From Dyella_A sp050749815 (lineage in GTDB: Bacteria; Pseudomonadota; Gammaproteobacteria; Xanthomonadales; Rhodanobacteraceae), in NCBI RefSeq assembly GCF_050749815.1, contig NZ_CP192735.1, positions 1,178,001-1,242,000 on the forward strand: a DNA stretch of 64,000 nucleotides, read 5' to 3'. Positions 8,867 to 17,618 of the stretch are shown here, piece by piece (the first letter of the stretch is position 1; each line of letters starts with the position of its first letter). A program made the position numbers and the translations under genes. The notes under the pieces were generated by a model. The model saw only the letters and a list, made by a program, of their open reading frames with translations. It was not told the origin of the DNA and ran no database searches.

Positions 8867-8868
8867 GA

Positions 8869-9210
8869 TCAGCGCGCGAGCAGCGCTTCGACCTTTGCCG
8901 CGCAGATGAAGTCGTTTCGCGACAGCCCACCCACGTCGTGGGTCGACCACAAGACCTGACAGTGGCCGTAGCCGGCCTCGAGGTCCGGGTGGTGATCCTG
9001 CTGGTTGGCCATGAAACCCACGGCGTTGATGAAACCGAGCGTGCGGTGGAAGTCATCGAAGCGGAAATCCTTCACGATCGCCTTGCCGCCCTGGGTCGTC
9101 GACCAGCCCGGCAGTGCGGCGAGCAACTGCGCGACTTGCTCCGCGCTCAGCGCATGCTCGCTGCCCTTGCGCGCAACGCAGTGCTCATGGGCCAGGTCGG
9201 TCGAATTCAT
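8869..9210 (-). CDS. phhB: 4a-hydroxytetrahydrobiopterin dehydratase (PhhB/PCD)
   Basis: Dehydrates the 4a-carbinolamine pterin produced by aromatic amino acid hydroxylases, recycling the cofactor. The 113-residue product shows the PCD/DCoH signature around QQDHHPDLEAGYG, with the downstream W-x-T-HDVGGLS block and an Asp; family length is about 95-118. The ATG at 9210 has GGAGAC in front. A longer frame to 9267 begins in the promoter region shared with nfuA and is not needed. No phenylalanine hydroxylase gene is visible here, so its partner must be elsewhere. Confidence 0.92.
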   Translation of the reverse strand: MNSTDLAHEHCVARKGSEHALSAEQVAQLLAALPGWSTTQGGKAIVKDFRFDDFHRTLGFINAVGFMANQQDHHPDLEAGYGHCQVLWSTHDVGGLSRNDFICAAKVEALLAR

Positions 9211-9364
9211 GCGGGTCTCCAGTGCAGGTTTCGTGCGGGATGCGAAGGGTCGAAGCTGCGCCGGCAAATGTCAAAGCGCGCAGGCGGAGCGAAACAGTAC
9301 TAAAATGGTGCTGTTTCCTCGGCCGCCCCGATTCCGGAGCGGTCATGGCTTCGATGGAGTCTTC

Positions 9365-9973
9365 ATGATCGACATTTCCGAGCGCGCCCAGCAGCACTTT
9401 CTCAAGCTTCTCGCCCAGCAGGGCACCGACGGCCTGGGCATCCGCCTGCGGGTGGTGGATGCCGGCACGCCGGCAGCGAACTGCGAGCTGGAGTTCTGCG
9501 AGCGCGCCGACCTCACCGGCAACGAATGGACGATCGAATGCGCCGGCTTCCATTTCTACGTCGAGGGCGACAGTGCGCGCTGGCTGGACAACGCCAGCAT
9601 CGACTACGAGCCCAATGCCACGGGCGGCCAGCTCAACATCCGGGCGCCCGGCATCAAGGGACAGCAGCCGGGCGCGGATGCCGGCCTGATCGAGCGGGTG
9701 CAGTACGTGCTGGAGGCGGAGATCAACCCCCGGCTGGCCTCGCATGGTGGTCGCGTGAGCCTGCGCGAAATCGACGCCGACGGCGTGGTGATGCTGCAGT
9801 TCGGCGGCGGCTGCCACGGCTGCGGGATGGTCGACGTCACGCTCAAGCAGGGCGTGGAGAAGACCCTGCGCGAGCGCGTGCCGGAAGTGTCGGCAGTGCG
9901 CGATGCCACCGATCACGCCAGCGGCGCCAAGCCGTACTACGAAGGCAAGCAGGGTCGGTCGGCGATCGGCTGA
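9365..9973 (+). CDS. nfuA: Fe-S biogenesis protein NfuA
   Basis: Carrier that receives 4Fe-4S clusters and delivers them to apo-enzymes. The 202 residues consist of a degenerate A-type (IscA-like) N-terminal domain (about 1-100) lacking the IscA cysteine triad, and a C-terminal Nfu domain with the CHGCGM CxxC motif. This matches the E. coli architecture (191 residues). The start at 9365 is preceded by GGAG. It diverges from phhB and is followed by a bidirectional terminator, so it appears to be transcribed alone. Confidence 0.95.
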   Translation: MIDISERAQQHFLKLLAQQGTDGLGIRLRVVDAGTPAANCELEFCERADLTGNEWTIECAGFHFYVEGDSARWLDNASIDYEPNATGGQLNIRAPGIKGQQPGADAGLIERVQYVLEAEINPRLASHGGRVSLREIDADGVVMLQFGGGCHGCGMVDVTLKQGVEKTLRERVPEVSAVRDATDHASGAKPYYEGKQGRSAIG

Positions 9974-9992
9974 GGCCGGGTCGCCCGCGCAC

Positions 9993-10021
9993 AAAAAAGC
10001 CCGCTTGCGCGGGCTTTTTTT
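9993..10021. terminator. Bidirectional terminator between nfuA and cytochrome gene
   Basis: GCCCGC (9999-10004) pairs with GCGGGC (10009-10014) around a TTGC loop. Six A lie on the left and seven T on the right, so it serves both convergent genes. Confidence 0.88.
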
Positions 10022-10042
10022 CAGGCGACTTGCCGGGGCGGA

Positions 10043-10393
10043 TTACTTGTCGCCCTGGATATGTCCCTGCAGCGTGCTGAGCTTGGTCGGCAGGCTGGAG
10101 AAGTAGGCGGTGACGTCCTCGATGTCCTGGTCGGACAGCGTGGCGGCGAAGCCCTTCATGATCGCGTTGTTGCGACCGCCGTTCTTGTACTCGTGCAGCG
10201 CCTGCTGCAGGTAGGCGTTGTACTGGCCGGCCAGGCGCGGGTACTGCGGATCGACGGCGTTGCCGTCGGCACCGTGGCAGGCGAAGCAGGCGGCGGCCTT
10301 GGTCTTGCCGGCCTCGGGATTGCCGGTCGCCATCAGCGACGTGGAGGCGAACGCCAGTGCGGCGAACGAAAGCAGGGTGAACGCACGGGTCAT
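10043..10393 (-). CDS. Periplasmic c-type cytochrome (c4/c553-like, single haem)
   Basis: The 116-residue precursor has a signal peptide (MTRAFTLLSFAALAFASTS) and one haem-attachment motif, CFACH, in a typical class I fold. A conserved PRLAGQ follows and a distal Met lies in the segment NNAIMKGFAATLSDQDIEDVTAYFSSL. It probably shuttles electrons to a terminal oxidase. The next gene on the same strand, 19 bp upstream, encodes a paralogue, so the pair resembles a di-haem cytochrome c4 split into two proteins. The start at 10393 follows CCGAGGATTCCGC; ten codons further upstream lie in the neighbour's tail. Confidence 0.88.
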   Translation of the reverse strand: MTRAFTLLSFAALAFASTSLMATGNPEAGKTKAAACFACHGADGNAVDPQYPRLAGQYNAYLQQALHEYKNGGRNNAIMKGFAATLSDQDIEDVTAYFSSLPTKLSTLQGHIQGDK

Positions 10394-10412
10394 GCGGAAT
10401 CCTCGGGACGGC

Positions 10413-10736
10413 TTACTTGGCAAGGCTGGAAAGGTACGCGGCGATGTCTTCGATGTCCTTGTCGGACAGACTCTGCGCCTGCGCCATCATCGTCGGATGG
10501 GTGCGCTCGCCGCTCTGGTAGCCGTGCAGCGCATTGATGATGTACTGCTCGTTCTGGCCGGCGATGCGCGGCACCGGATAATCCGGGTAGGCGTTGGCAT
10601 AGCCTTCCACGCCGTGGCAACCGTTGCAGGTGTAGACGAGCTTGCGCCCGGCGGCCTTGTCGCCTTCGGCGTGTGCGCTGCCGATGGTGAAGAGGGCGGC
10701 GGCCGCGGCAAGGCCAAGCAGTTGCAGTCGAGTCAT
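10413..10736 (-). CDS. Periplasmic c-type cytochrome (c4/c553-like, single haem)
   Basis: Paralogue of the gene just downstream. The 107-residue precursor has a signal peptide ending AHA, haem motif CNGCH, the conserved PRIAGQNEQYI block, and MMAQAQSLSDKDIEDIAAYLSSL supplying the distal Met. The ATG at 10736 has a weak upstream site (GAACTCA). The two genes are almost certainly co-transcribed and may have arisen by tandem duplication. Which oxidase or reductase they serve cannot be told from the window. Confidence 0.88.
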   Translation of the reverse strand: MTRLQLLGLAAAAALFTIGSAHAEGDKAAGRKLVYTCNGCHGVEGYANAYPDYPVPRIAGQNEQYIINALHGYQSGERTHPTMMAQAQSLSDKDIEDIAAYLSSLAK

Positions 10737-10876
10737 TGAGTTCTTTCCCACGATTCCGGCCGGTACAGGGCTACAAAGTCGCGGAAGTATAGTCGTTGGC
10801 TACAAGCAGCGACAACCGCGCGGCACCGTGGCGACCCGCCGCAGCGGCCGCTTTCGGCACGGCAGGTTCTTGCGCT

Positions 10877-12124
10877 CTAGAACAGGCTCTTGAGGATGTG
10901 GATGCCGGCGCTGTACTCGCCGATCAGCGTGCCCACGCTGACCAGGAAGAAGTTGAGCAGGGTGCGCGCCACGCGGTTCTTCCACCAGCCGCTCCAGTGG
11001 CCGACCTGGTCGCGCAGCGTCTCGAAGTCGCCCACGCGCGGCTTGCGCACCCAGGCCTCGGCCATCGCGCTGATGCCGCCCGCGGGGATGCCGGGGCGGA
11101 ACGGCTTGATCGGTGCGGCGACGAAGGCGGCCGCGATGCTCAGTGGATGCCCGCCGGCGACCAGCGCGCCGATGGCAGCGAAGCCGCCGGTGAACAGCAC
11201 CCAGTTCATCAGTACGTGCGTACCCAGCGCCGTGTTGCGATGGAAGGCGTAGGCGATCAAGGCGAACACGGCGATCACCAGCCCAACGGCCACCCATTTC
11301 GGCCAGCGCGCCTTGGGCGGCGTCTGCGCCAGCGTGGCGACGGTGGTGGCCGGATCGTCCTGTCCATCGCGCAACTGGGTTGCCAGACCCTTGAGGTGAC
11401 CGGCGCCGATCACTACCAGCACGCGGCGCGATTCGCCGCTCGCATCGCGCGCAGCTTCTTCGCGCAGTCGTGCGGCCATGTAGGCGTCGCGTTCGGCGAT
11501 CAGGCTGCGGTAAAGCGGCTCGGACTGGCTGGCGAAGTCGCTGAAGGCGCTCTCCAGCAGATCGCTCTGCTTGAGCTTCTCGATCTCGTGCTCGGCGATG
11601 TCCTCGCGATCGAACACGCTGGCCAGCAATCCGCCCAGCAGGCCAAAACGCTGCCAGAACCCCACGCTGCGCCAGGCCCGCTTGAGTGTGGTGCCCACAT
11701 CCCGATCGACCACCCACAGCGGCGTGCCACGCGCTTCGGCGCCGTCCATTGCTGCCTTCATCTCGGCGCCGGGCTGGATGCCGTACTGGTCGGCCAGGCG
11801 CTGCTGGAACGAGGACAGCACCAGGCTCGCCGCCACCATGCCGGCCTTGCCCTGGCGGATCACCTGGAACAGGTCGGTCTGGCGGAACGCGTCCGGATCG
11901 CGCATGCCCTGGGCGCGGCTCTCGCACAGCTCGATCGCGACGGCATCGAAGCTCTCGTGCGCCAGCATGGCGTTCACCGCATCCACGCTCGCACGCGAGA
12001 CGTGCGCCGTGCCCAGCAGCACATATTCCACGCCATCGCGCTGCACGCGCTCGACCGGTTGATCGACGAGTGCCTCGGGCAAGGGTTCGCGCAGGGCGTC
12101 GGTGGGAATCGCGTCAAGGCTCAT
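10877..12124 (-). CDS. TraB/PrgY-family membrane protein
   Basis: The N-terminal TraB domain (about 20-230) shows the family features VLLGTAHVSRASVDAV, AIELCESR and, later, VLVVIGAGHLKG. The C-terminal 150 residues contain several hydrophobic helices (WVAVGLVIAVFALIAYAF onward). This layout matches PrgY-like proteins, named for shutting down enterococcal pheromone activity; in gram-negative bacteria the function is unknown. The ATG at 12124 places the conserved region 40 residues in; an upstream ATG at 12184 adds 20 unconserved residues. It stands alone between the cytochrome pair and aguB. Confidence 0.82.
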   Translation of the reverse strand: MSLDAIPTDALREPLPEALVDQPVERVQRDGVEYVLLGTAHVSRASVDAVNAMLAHESFDAVAIELCESRAQGMRDPDAFRQTDLFQVIRQGKAGMVAASLVLSSFQQRLADQYGIQPGAEMKAAMDGAEARGTPLWVVDRDVGTTLKRAWRSVGFWQRFGLLGGLLASVFDREDIAEHEIEKLKQSDLLESAFSDFASQSEPLYRSLIAERDAYMAARLREEAARDASGESRRVLVVIGAGHLKGLATQLRDGQDDPATTVATLAQTPPKARWPKWVAVGLVIAVFALIAYAFHRNTALGTHVLMNWVLFTGGFAAIGALVAGGHPLSIAAAFVAAPIKPFRPGIPAGGISAMAEAWVRKPRVGDFETLRDQVGHWSGWWKNRVARTLLNFFLVSVGTLIGEYSAGIHILKSLF

Positions 12125-12220
12125 GCGCGGGGCAGATCCATCAGGGGGAAGTCCAAGCATGGGGACCGCGCCGCGCCCCGACAAGCGGGACCTGCGGCAC
12201 GGTTCAGCCAGTGCCGCCGA

Positions 12221-13111
12221 TCAATCGCGGAATCGCTTGAGCAGGTCGCCGTAGGCGTCGATACGGCGATCGCGCAGGAACGGCCAGATGCGCCGCACGT
12301 GCTCGCTGCGCGCCATGTCGATCTCGACGATCAGCAGCTCGCGCGCATCGGTGCCCGCGCGGCCGAGGAATTCGCCCTGCGGACCGGCCACGAAGCTGGT
12401 GCCCCAGAACTGGATGCCCGCACCCACGCCCGACGGGTCGGCCTCGTAGCCGGTGCGGTTGCACGACAGCAGCGGCAGGCCATTGGCGACCGCATGGCCA
12501 CGCTGCACGGTGACCCACGCCTCGCGCTGGCGGTCCTTCTCGTCCTGCGCGTCGTTCGGATCCCAGCCGATCGCGGTGGGGTAGAGCAGCAGCTCGGCGC
12601 CAGCCAGCGCCATCAGGCGGGCGGCTTCCGGATACCACTGGTCCCAGCACACCAGCACGCCCAGGCGGCCGACCGAGGTGTCGATCGGATCGAAGCCCAG
12701 GTCGCCTGGGGTGAAGTAGAACTTTTCGTAGAACGCCGGATCGTCCGGGATGTGCATCTTGCGGTACTTGCCGGCGATCGCCGCCGAGCGATCGAACACC
12801 ACCGCGGTGTTGTGGTACAGCCCGGTGGCGCGCTTCTCGAACAGCGAGGCGACCACCACCAGCTTGAGCTCCTCGGCGAGCTTGCCGATGCGCGCGGTGC
12901 TGTGGCCCGGGATCGTCTCGGCCAGGTCGAACTCGTCCACCGACTCGCGTTGGCAGAAGTAAGGACCGTTGTGCAGCTCCTGCAGCAGCACGAGCTCCGC
13001 GCCGGCGGCGGCGGCCTCGCGCAGGCCGGCCTCGATCGCGTCGAGGTTGGCGTCGCGGCTGCCGCGATGGGTTTCCTGCAGCAGGGCCACCTTGAGGGTC
13101 TTGCGGGTCAT
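12221..13111 (-). CDS. aguB: N-carbamoylputrescine amidase AguB
   Basis: Converts N-carbamoylputrescine to putrescine, CO2 and ammonia, the last step of the agmatine route. The 296-residue nitrilase-superfamily protein has the Glu-Lys-Cys triad visible as E45 (LLQELH), K118 (KYRKMHIPDD) and C155 (VLVCWDQWYPEAAR). Length and sequence match bacterial and plant enzymes. The start at 13111 (MTRKTLKVALLQE) follows the end of aguA by about 30 bp on the same strand, so the two form an aguA-aguB operon. Arginine decarboxylase, which would supply agmatine, is not in the window. Confidence 0.93.
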   Translation of the reverse strand: MTRKTLKVALLQETHRGSRDANLDAIEAGLREAAAAGAELVLLQELHNGPYFCQRESVDEFDLAETIPGHSTARIGKLAEELKLVVVASLFEKRATGLYHNTAVVFDRSAAIAGKYRKMHIPDDPAFYEKFYFTPGDLGFDPIDTSVGRLGVLVCWDQWYPEAARLMALAGAELLLYPTAIGWDPNDAQDEKDRQREAWVTVQRGHAVANGLPLLSCNRTGYEADPSGVGAGIQFWGTSFVAGPQGEFLGRAGTDARELLIVEIDMARSEHVRRIWPFLRDRRIDAYGDLLKRFRD

Positions 13112-13143
13112 GTCGAAAATCCTGTGTCGTGGAGCGTCGTCGG

Positions 13144-14181
13144 TCAGCCAACAAGGCCGGCCGGCAGCTGCATGGTGATGCAGTGCAGGCTGCCGTTCTG
13201 CCAGATCAGCGGGCGACACGGCACCTGCACCACCTCGCGGCCCGGATGGGCCTCGCCGATGATGCGCGCCGCCGCGTCGTCCGCGGCGTCGCCGTAGGCC
13301 GGCACCAGCACGGCACCGTTGACGATCAGGTAGTTTGCGTACGACGCCGCCAAGCGGCGGCCTTCATCCACGATCGGCTTGGCCCACGGCAGCGGGTGGA
13401 GCGTGTACGGCTTGCCGTCCATGGTGCGCAGCGCGGCCAGCTCATCGGCCATGCGCTTGAGCTCTTCAAAGTGGGGGTCGCTGGCGTCGTCGCAAGCCTG
13501 GAACACGATGCGGTCACCCGGAGCGAAGCGGGCGAGGGTGTCGATGTGCGCGTCGGTGTCGTCGCCTTCGAGGTAGCCGAAGTCCAGCCACAGGATGCGC
13601 GAGGCGTGCAGGCTGTCGCGCAGGATCGCGCTCATTTCTTCGCGCGACTGCTCCGGATGGCGCTGGGTGAGGCAGCGCCAGGTGGTGAGCACGGTGCCCG
13701 CGCCGTCCGATTCCACGCCGCCGCCTTCCAGCGCCCAGTCCACGCGCTTGTGTGCGGCGCGGCCGAACACGCCGGCCTGCACCAGTCCGGCGATCAGCGC
13801 GTCGTCCTGCTCGGCGCCGAACTTGCCGCCCCAGCCGGTGAAACGGAAGTCGGTGAGCTGGAAACCGTCGGCGCCGTCGCGCAGGGTGATCGGCCCGGAA
13901 TCGCGCAGCCAGGTGTCGTCGTACGGCAGCTCGACGAAGCGCACGCGCGCCAGGTCCGCCCCCGCGGTGCGGATCAATGCTTCGGCATGGCTGCGCACGT
14001 CTGCATCCGGCACCACGATCACCAGCGATTCGAAGCGCGTCACCGCGGCGGCCAGCGCGGCGTAGGTCGTTTCCACGGCGGCCAGGCGCTCGGCCCAGTC
14101 GGTGTCGGCATGCGGCCACGCAATCAGCACCGCGGCCTGCGGTTCCCATTCCGCCGGCAGGCGCAGGGTTGAGTCGTTCAT
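13144..14181 (-). CDS. aguA: Agmatine deiminase AguA
   Basis: Hydrolyses agmatine to N-carbamoylputrescine and ammonia. The 345-residue porphyromonas-type peptidyl-arginine deiminase fold shows LPAEWEPQAAVLIAWPH near the N-terminus, DDTWLRDSGP, ALEGGGVESDG and the catalytic C334 in NGSLHCITMQ. The start is ambiguous: ATG at 14181 (MNDSTLRLPAEWEP) or an in-frame GTG at 14196. Neither has a good Shine-Dalgarno, and the ATG agrees better with family N-termini. It is the first gene of the putrescine pair with aguB. Confidence 0.92.
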   Translation of the reverse strand: MNDSTLRLPAEWEPQAAVLIAWPHADTDWAERLAAVETTYAALAAAVTRFESLVIVVPDADVRSHAEALIRTAGADLARVRFVELPYDDTWLRDSGPITLRDGADGFQLTDFRFTGWGGKFGAEQDDALIAGLVQAGVFGRAAHKRVDWALEGGGVESDGAGTVLTTWRCLTQRHPEQSREEMSAILRDSLHASRILWLDFGYLEGDDTDAHIDTLARFAPGDRIVFQACDDASDPHFEELKRMADELAALRTMDGKPYTLHPLPWAKPIVDEGRRLAASYANYLIVNGAVLVPAYGDAADDAAARIIGEAHPGREVVQVPCRPLIWQNGSLHCITMQLPAGLVG

Positions 14182-14247
14182 CGGGGGAGTTCGCACGTCG
14201 AAGAAAGCACAGACGGCGAATTGTAAGACACCGGCCGTGCCGGTGAC

Positions 14248-14275
14248 GCGGCCCCGGGACAGCGCCCGGGGCCGC
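14248..14275. terminator. Strong GC hairpin between aguA and a small exported protein gene
   Basis: A perfect 11-bp stem (14248-14258 with 14265-14275) encloses a 6-nt loop, just downstream of the minus-strand gene ending at 14282. It lacks a T tract, so it may act as a weak terminator or an mRNA 3'-end stabiliser. Confidence 0.5.
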
Positions 14276-14281
14276 TGGCGA

Positions 14282-14620
14282 TCAGTTCATCGCCGACGGA
14301 TTGGTGTTGTTGCCGGCCGGCGTGTTGAGCACGGCATGGATCACGTGGCTCTTTTCGAAGTACACGATGAACTGCGCGTAGTCCCAGCGGTTGATCACCG
14401 GGTGCTTGGCGCTGTCGCCGCCGCGTGGAGCGAGCTTGCGCTGCGGCGCGCCGTACTTCTTTTCCACCTGCGCCATGCTCATGCCGCGGCTGGGCAGGTT
14501 CATGCCCTTTTCCTGCTGCACGCGGTGGATGAGCAGGTTGTCGCCGCGGGCGAAGGCCGGAGCGGCGGCGCCGATAGCCAGCAAGCCGAGCAACGCCAGG
14601 CCGAAACGATGATTGGTCAT
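14282..14620 (-). CDS. Small exported protein with OmlA/SmpA-like motif
   Basis: The 112-residue precursor has a clear signal peptide ending APAFA. The mature part contains MSMAQVEKKYGAPQ, which resembles the M-x-x-x-Q-V-x-x-x-x-G-x-P motif of SmpA/OmlA (BamE-like) domains, and ends with a beta-rich segment (FIVYFEKSHVIHAVL). It has no lipobox, so it is predicted to be soluble in the periplasm. The ATG at 14620 follows GAGGGG. Function unknown; homologues are familiar mainly from Xanthomonadales. Confidence 0.7.
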   Translation of the reverse strand: MTNHRFGLALLGLLAIGAAAPAFARGDNLLIHRVQQEKGMNLPSRGMSMAQVEKKYGAPQRKLAPRGGDSAKHPVINRWDYAQFIVYFEKSHVIHAVLNTPAGNNTNPSAMN

Positions 14621-14780
14621 GATCCCCTCTCCCACGAGTGCTTGTCCCGCGCCGTTTTAGCAGAAGCCATCGCGCTTAGCCACGGCGTTTTGCGGCGTTT
14701 GCGATGGGTTGGGCGTTCGCCAGCGGCTATCATGTCCGGCTGCGGGCGCGCGACGCGCCCGGAACGGAACCCTCGCCTGC

Positions 14781-16691
14781 ATGATCGCCTTTCGCCACTT
14801 CGCCCTGCGCCGCGGCAGCCGCCTGCTGCTCTCCGATATCGATCTGGTCATCCAGAGCGGCTGGCGGCTGGGCGTGATCGGGCGCAACGGCTGCGGCAAG
14901 TCCAGCCTGTTCGCCGCGCTACAGGGCCAGCTTGAAGGCGATGCGGGCGAGCTGGACATGCCCGGCAAGCTGCGCCTGGCCTCGGTGGCGCAGGAAACAC
15001 CCGCGCTGCCGGACCTGGCGATCGACTACGTGATGGGCGGCGACGAAGAACTCGCCGCCGCGCTGCGCGACGAAGCAGACGCGCAGGAGCGGGGCGATAC
15101 CGAGGCCATGGCGCGCGCCCATCATCGTATCGAGGAGCTGCACGGCTACGACGCCCGCGCCCGCGCTGGCCGTTTGATGCACGGCCTGGGCTTTTCGCCC
15201 GAGACGCACGAGCGCGCGGTGCAGGAGTTCTCAGGCGGCTGGCGTGGTCGGCTGAACCTGGCCCGCGCGCTGATGTGCCCGTCCGACCTGCTGCTGCTCG
15301 ACGAGCCGACCAACCATCTCGACCTCGACGCCGTGCTGTGGCTGGAAGAGTGGCTGCGCCGCTACCAGGGCACGTTGATGATCATCTCGCATGACCGCGA
15401 GTTCCTCGACGGCGTGATCACCCACACCCTGCACCTCAACGAGGGCCGGGCCAAGCTCTACACCGGCAACTACAGCGCGTTCGAGCGCCTGCGCGCCGAG
15501 CAGCTGCGCCAGCAGCAGATCAGCTTCGAGCGCGAGCAGGCCGAGCGGGCGCATTTGCAATCCTTCATCGACCGCTTCAAGGCCAAGGCCAGCAAGGCCA
15601 AGCAGGCGCAGTCGCGCATGAAGCGGCTGGAGAAGCTGGCCGGCACCGAGGCGGTGCGCGCCGAGCGACCTTTCAGCTTCAGCTTCCCGCAGCCCGAGCG
15701 CGTGCCCGACGCGATGCTGCAACTGGGCGAAGTGCGCGCCGGCTATCCGCTGGAGTCGGGCGACGGATTTTCCACCGTGCTGGACAACGTCGGCTTCAGC
15801 ATCGAGGCCGGCGAGCGGATCGGCCTGCTCGGCCCGAACGGCGCGGGCAAGTCCACCCTGGTCAAGACGCTGGTCGGCGAGCTTGAACCGCTGGCCGGCG
15901 AGCGCAAGGTGCACAAGGACCTGAAGATCGGCTACTTCGCCCAGCACACGGTGGAGAGCCTGCGCGCCGGCACCAGCCCGCTGGACCATCTGCAACTCAA
16001 GGCGCCCGGCGTGGCGAACCAGGTGCTGCGCGACTTCCTCGGCACCTGGAATTTCCCCGGCGACCGCGCGTTCGAATCGGTCGACGGCTTCTCCGGTGGC
16101 GAGCGCGCGCGGCTGGCGCTGGCGCTGATCGCCTGGGACAAGCCCAACCTGCTGCTGCTCGACGAACCGACCAACCACCTCGATCTGGAAATGCGCGAAG
16201 CGCTGGCCGACGCGCTGGCCGACTTCGATGGCGCGCTGGTGCTGGTCTCGCACGATCGCCACCTTCTGGGCATGGTCTGCGACAGCTTCTGGCGCGTGGC
16301 CGACCGCGTGGTCGAGCCGTTCGACGGCGACCTGGACGACTACGCCAAATGGCTGCGCTCGCGCGGCGCCGCCAACAAGAAGGCCGGCAAGGCCGCCGCG
16401 GCGGAGAAGCCCGCGGCACCCGTTGAAACGCCGGAAGAGCGTCGCCGCAACGCGGCCGCCCAGCGCGAGCAGGACAAGGCCTCGCGTTCGCGCGTAAAGA
16501 AGATCGAGACCCGCGTGGCGACGATCGACACCGAGCTGGGCAAGCTGGAGGCGAAGCTGGCTGATCCGGCCATCTATAACGGCTCGACGGCAGAGCTGAT
16601 GAAACTCGGCCAGCAACAGGCCGAGCTGCGCCGCGAAAAGGAAACGCTCGAGGCCGAGTGGCTCGAACTGTACGAACAGATCGAAGCCTGA
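14781..16691 (+). CDS. yheS: ABC-F ATPase YheS
   Basis: Soluble tandem-ABC protein of the ABC-F family, which acts on the ribosome. The 636 residues are collinear with E. coli YheS (637): first Walker A GRNGCGKSS, signature FSGGW, LLLDEPTNHLDLDAV; the linker FKAKASKAKQAQSRMKRLEKL; second Walker A GPNGAGKST, FSGGERARL, LLLDEPTNHLDLEM; and a C-terminal charged coiled coil (about 530-636). It starts at the ATG at 14781, where similarity begins. It precedes the rpfE-like gene by 12 bp and probably leads the yheS-rpfE-recJ operon. Confidence 0.93.
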   Translation: MIAFRHFALRRGSRLLLSDIDLVIQSGWRLGVIGRNGCGKSSLFAALQGQLEGDAGELDMPGKLRLASVAQETPALPDLAIDYVMGGDEELAAALRDEADAQERGDTEAMARAHHRIEELHGYDARARAGRLMHGLGFSPETHERAVQEFSGGWRGRLNLARALMCPSDLLLLDEPTNHLDLDAVLWLEEWLRRYQGTLMIISHDREFLDGVITHTLHLNEGRAKLYTGNYSAFERLRAEQLRQQQISFEREQAERAHLQSFIDRFKAKASKAKQAQSRMKRLEKLAGTEAVRAERPFSFSFPQPERVPDAMLQLGEVRAGYPLESGDGFSTVLDNVGFSIEAGERIGLLGPNGAGKSTLVKTLVGELEPLAGERKVHKDLKIGYFAQHTVESLRAGTSPLDHLQLKAPGVANQVLRDFLGTWNFPGDRAFESVDGFSGGERARLALALIAWDKPNLLLLDEPTNHLDLEMREALADALADFDGALVLVSHDRHLLGMVCDSFWRVADRVVEPFDGDLDDYAKWLRSRGAANKKAGKAAAAEKPAAPVETPEERRRNAAAQREQDKASRSRVKKIETRVATIDTELGKLEAKLADPAIYNGSTAELMKLGQQQAELRREKETLEAEWLELYEQIEA

Positions 16692-16703
16692 GGCCGCGGC
16701 GCG

Positions 16704-17618
16704 ATGACTGAGTCCGCCCCGCTCGAACTCTGGTTGCCGGCGCTGGCGCGCTTCGCCCCCGATCATCCGCTGCGCGCCTGGCTGGCGCGCGCCGATCGCC
16801 TGCCGGACGGTCCGCGCGGCTACCTGGCTGGGCTGTCGCATTTCTTCCGCACCGAATCCCCTGACATCCCCGCTGCCGCGCTGCTGCGCGAGCACGCGGC
16901 GCACGATGCCGAGGGCGCCTCCTGGCTCAGCGCCGATCCGTGCTGGGTGCAGGCCGAAATGAACGGCGCGCGCCTGCTGGCGTGCGGCCAGCTCGGGCTT
17001 TCGATGGAGGAAGCCGAGGCGCTCGCCGCGCCACTGCGTCCGGTGTTCGATGAGGCCGGCATGGCGCTTCTGGTCACTACGCCCGACCGTTGGCAGCTGC
17101 GGCTTGCTGATGGGACGGAGCTGCCCGAGTTCACCGCGCCCGAGCAGGCGCTGGGCGAAGACCTGTTCCAGCACCTGCCGCAGGGCGCCGCGGGCAAGCG
17201 CTGGCGCGTGCTGATCAACGAGGTGCAGGTGCTGCTGCATCAGCATCCGATCAATGCCGAGCGGCGCGCCCGCGGCCTGCCGCCGGTGAACAGCCTGTGG
17301 CTGTGGGGCGGCGGGGCATTGCCGTCGCGGATCGATTCGATCCACAGCCAGGTGATCGGCGCCGATCCGCTGCTGATGGCGCTTGCCGCGAAGGCGGGTG
17401 TGGCGGTGTCCGCACGCAGCGAGGCCTCGGTCCGTGCCGCCGCTCGCGGCGCGCTGGTCGACCTGCAGGATCTGCCCGTCGCCGAGATCGAGCAGGCCTG
17501 GTGGCCGGTGATCGAGGCGCTGTTGCGCAGACAGCCGGTGCAGCTGAGCTTTGCCAGCGGCGAACGCTGGCGGCATCGCCCGTGGCATCGTTGGCGACTG
17601 TGGCGGCGCGCCCGGTGA
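16704..17618 (+). CDS. rpfE: RpfE-like protein (COG4255, phosphoglycerate mutase-like annotation)
   Basis: A 304-residue soluble protein resembling RpfE of Xanthomonas, a member of a family often loosely labelled phosphoglycerate mutase. A conserved-looking central block is GKRWRVLINEVQVLLHQHPIN, followed by PPVNSLWLWGGG, in which the WLWGGG motif is prominent. In Xanthomonas rpfE lies beside recJ in the rpf cluster; biochemical function is unproven. Its TGA (17616-17618) overlaps the GTG start of recJ, indicating translational coupling. The name rests on remembered resemblance and on gene order, so confidence in the symbol is moderate. Confidence 0.7.
   Translation: MTESAPLELWLPALARFAPDHPLRAWLARADRLPDGPRGYLAGLSHFFRTESPDIPAAALLREHAAHDAEGASWLSADPCWVQAEMNGARLLACGQLGLSMEEAEALAAPLRPVFDEAGMALLVTTPDRWQLRLADGTELPEFTAPEQALGEDLFQHLPQGAAGKRWRVLINEVQVLLHQHPINAERRARGLPPVNSLWLWGGGALPSRIDSIHSQVIGADPLLMALAAKAGVAVSARSEASVRAAARGALVDLQDLPVAEIEQAWWPVIEALLRRQPVQLSFASGERWRHRPWHRWRLWRRAR

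Noticed and set aside
10796..13297. 833-codon plus-strand frame spanning the TraB-like and aguB genes
   Set aside because: It runs opposite two well-supported genes and its product has no recognisable motif; stop-free antisense frames are common at this GC.
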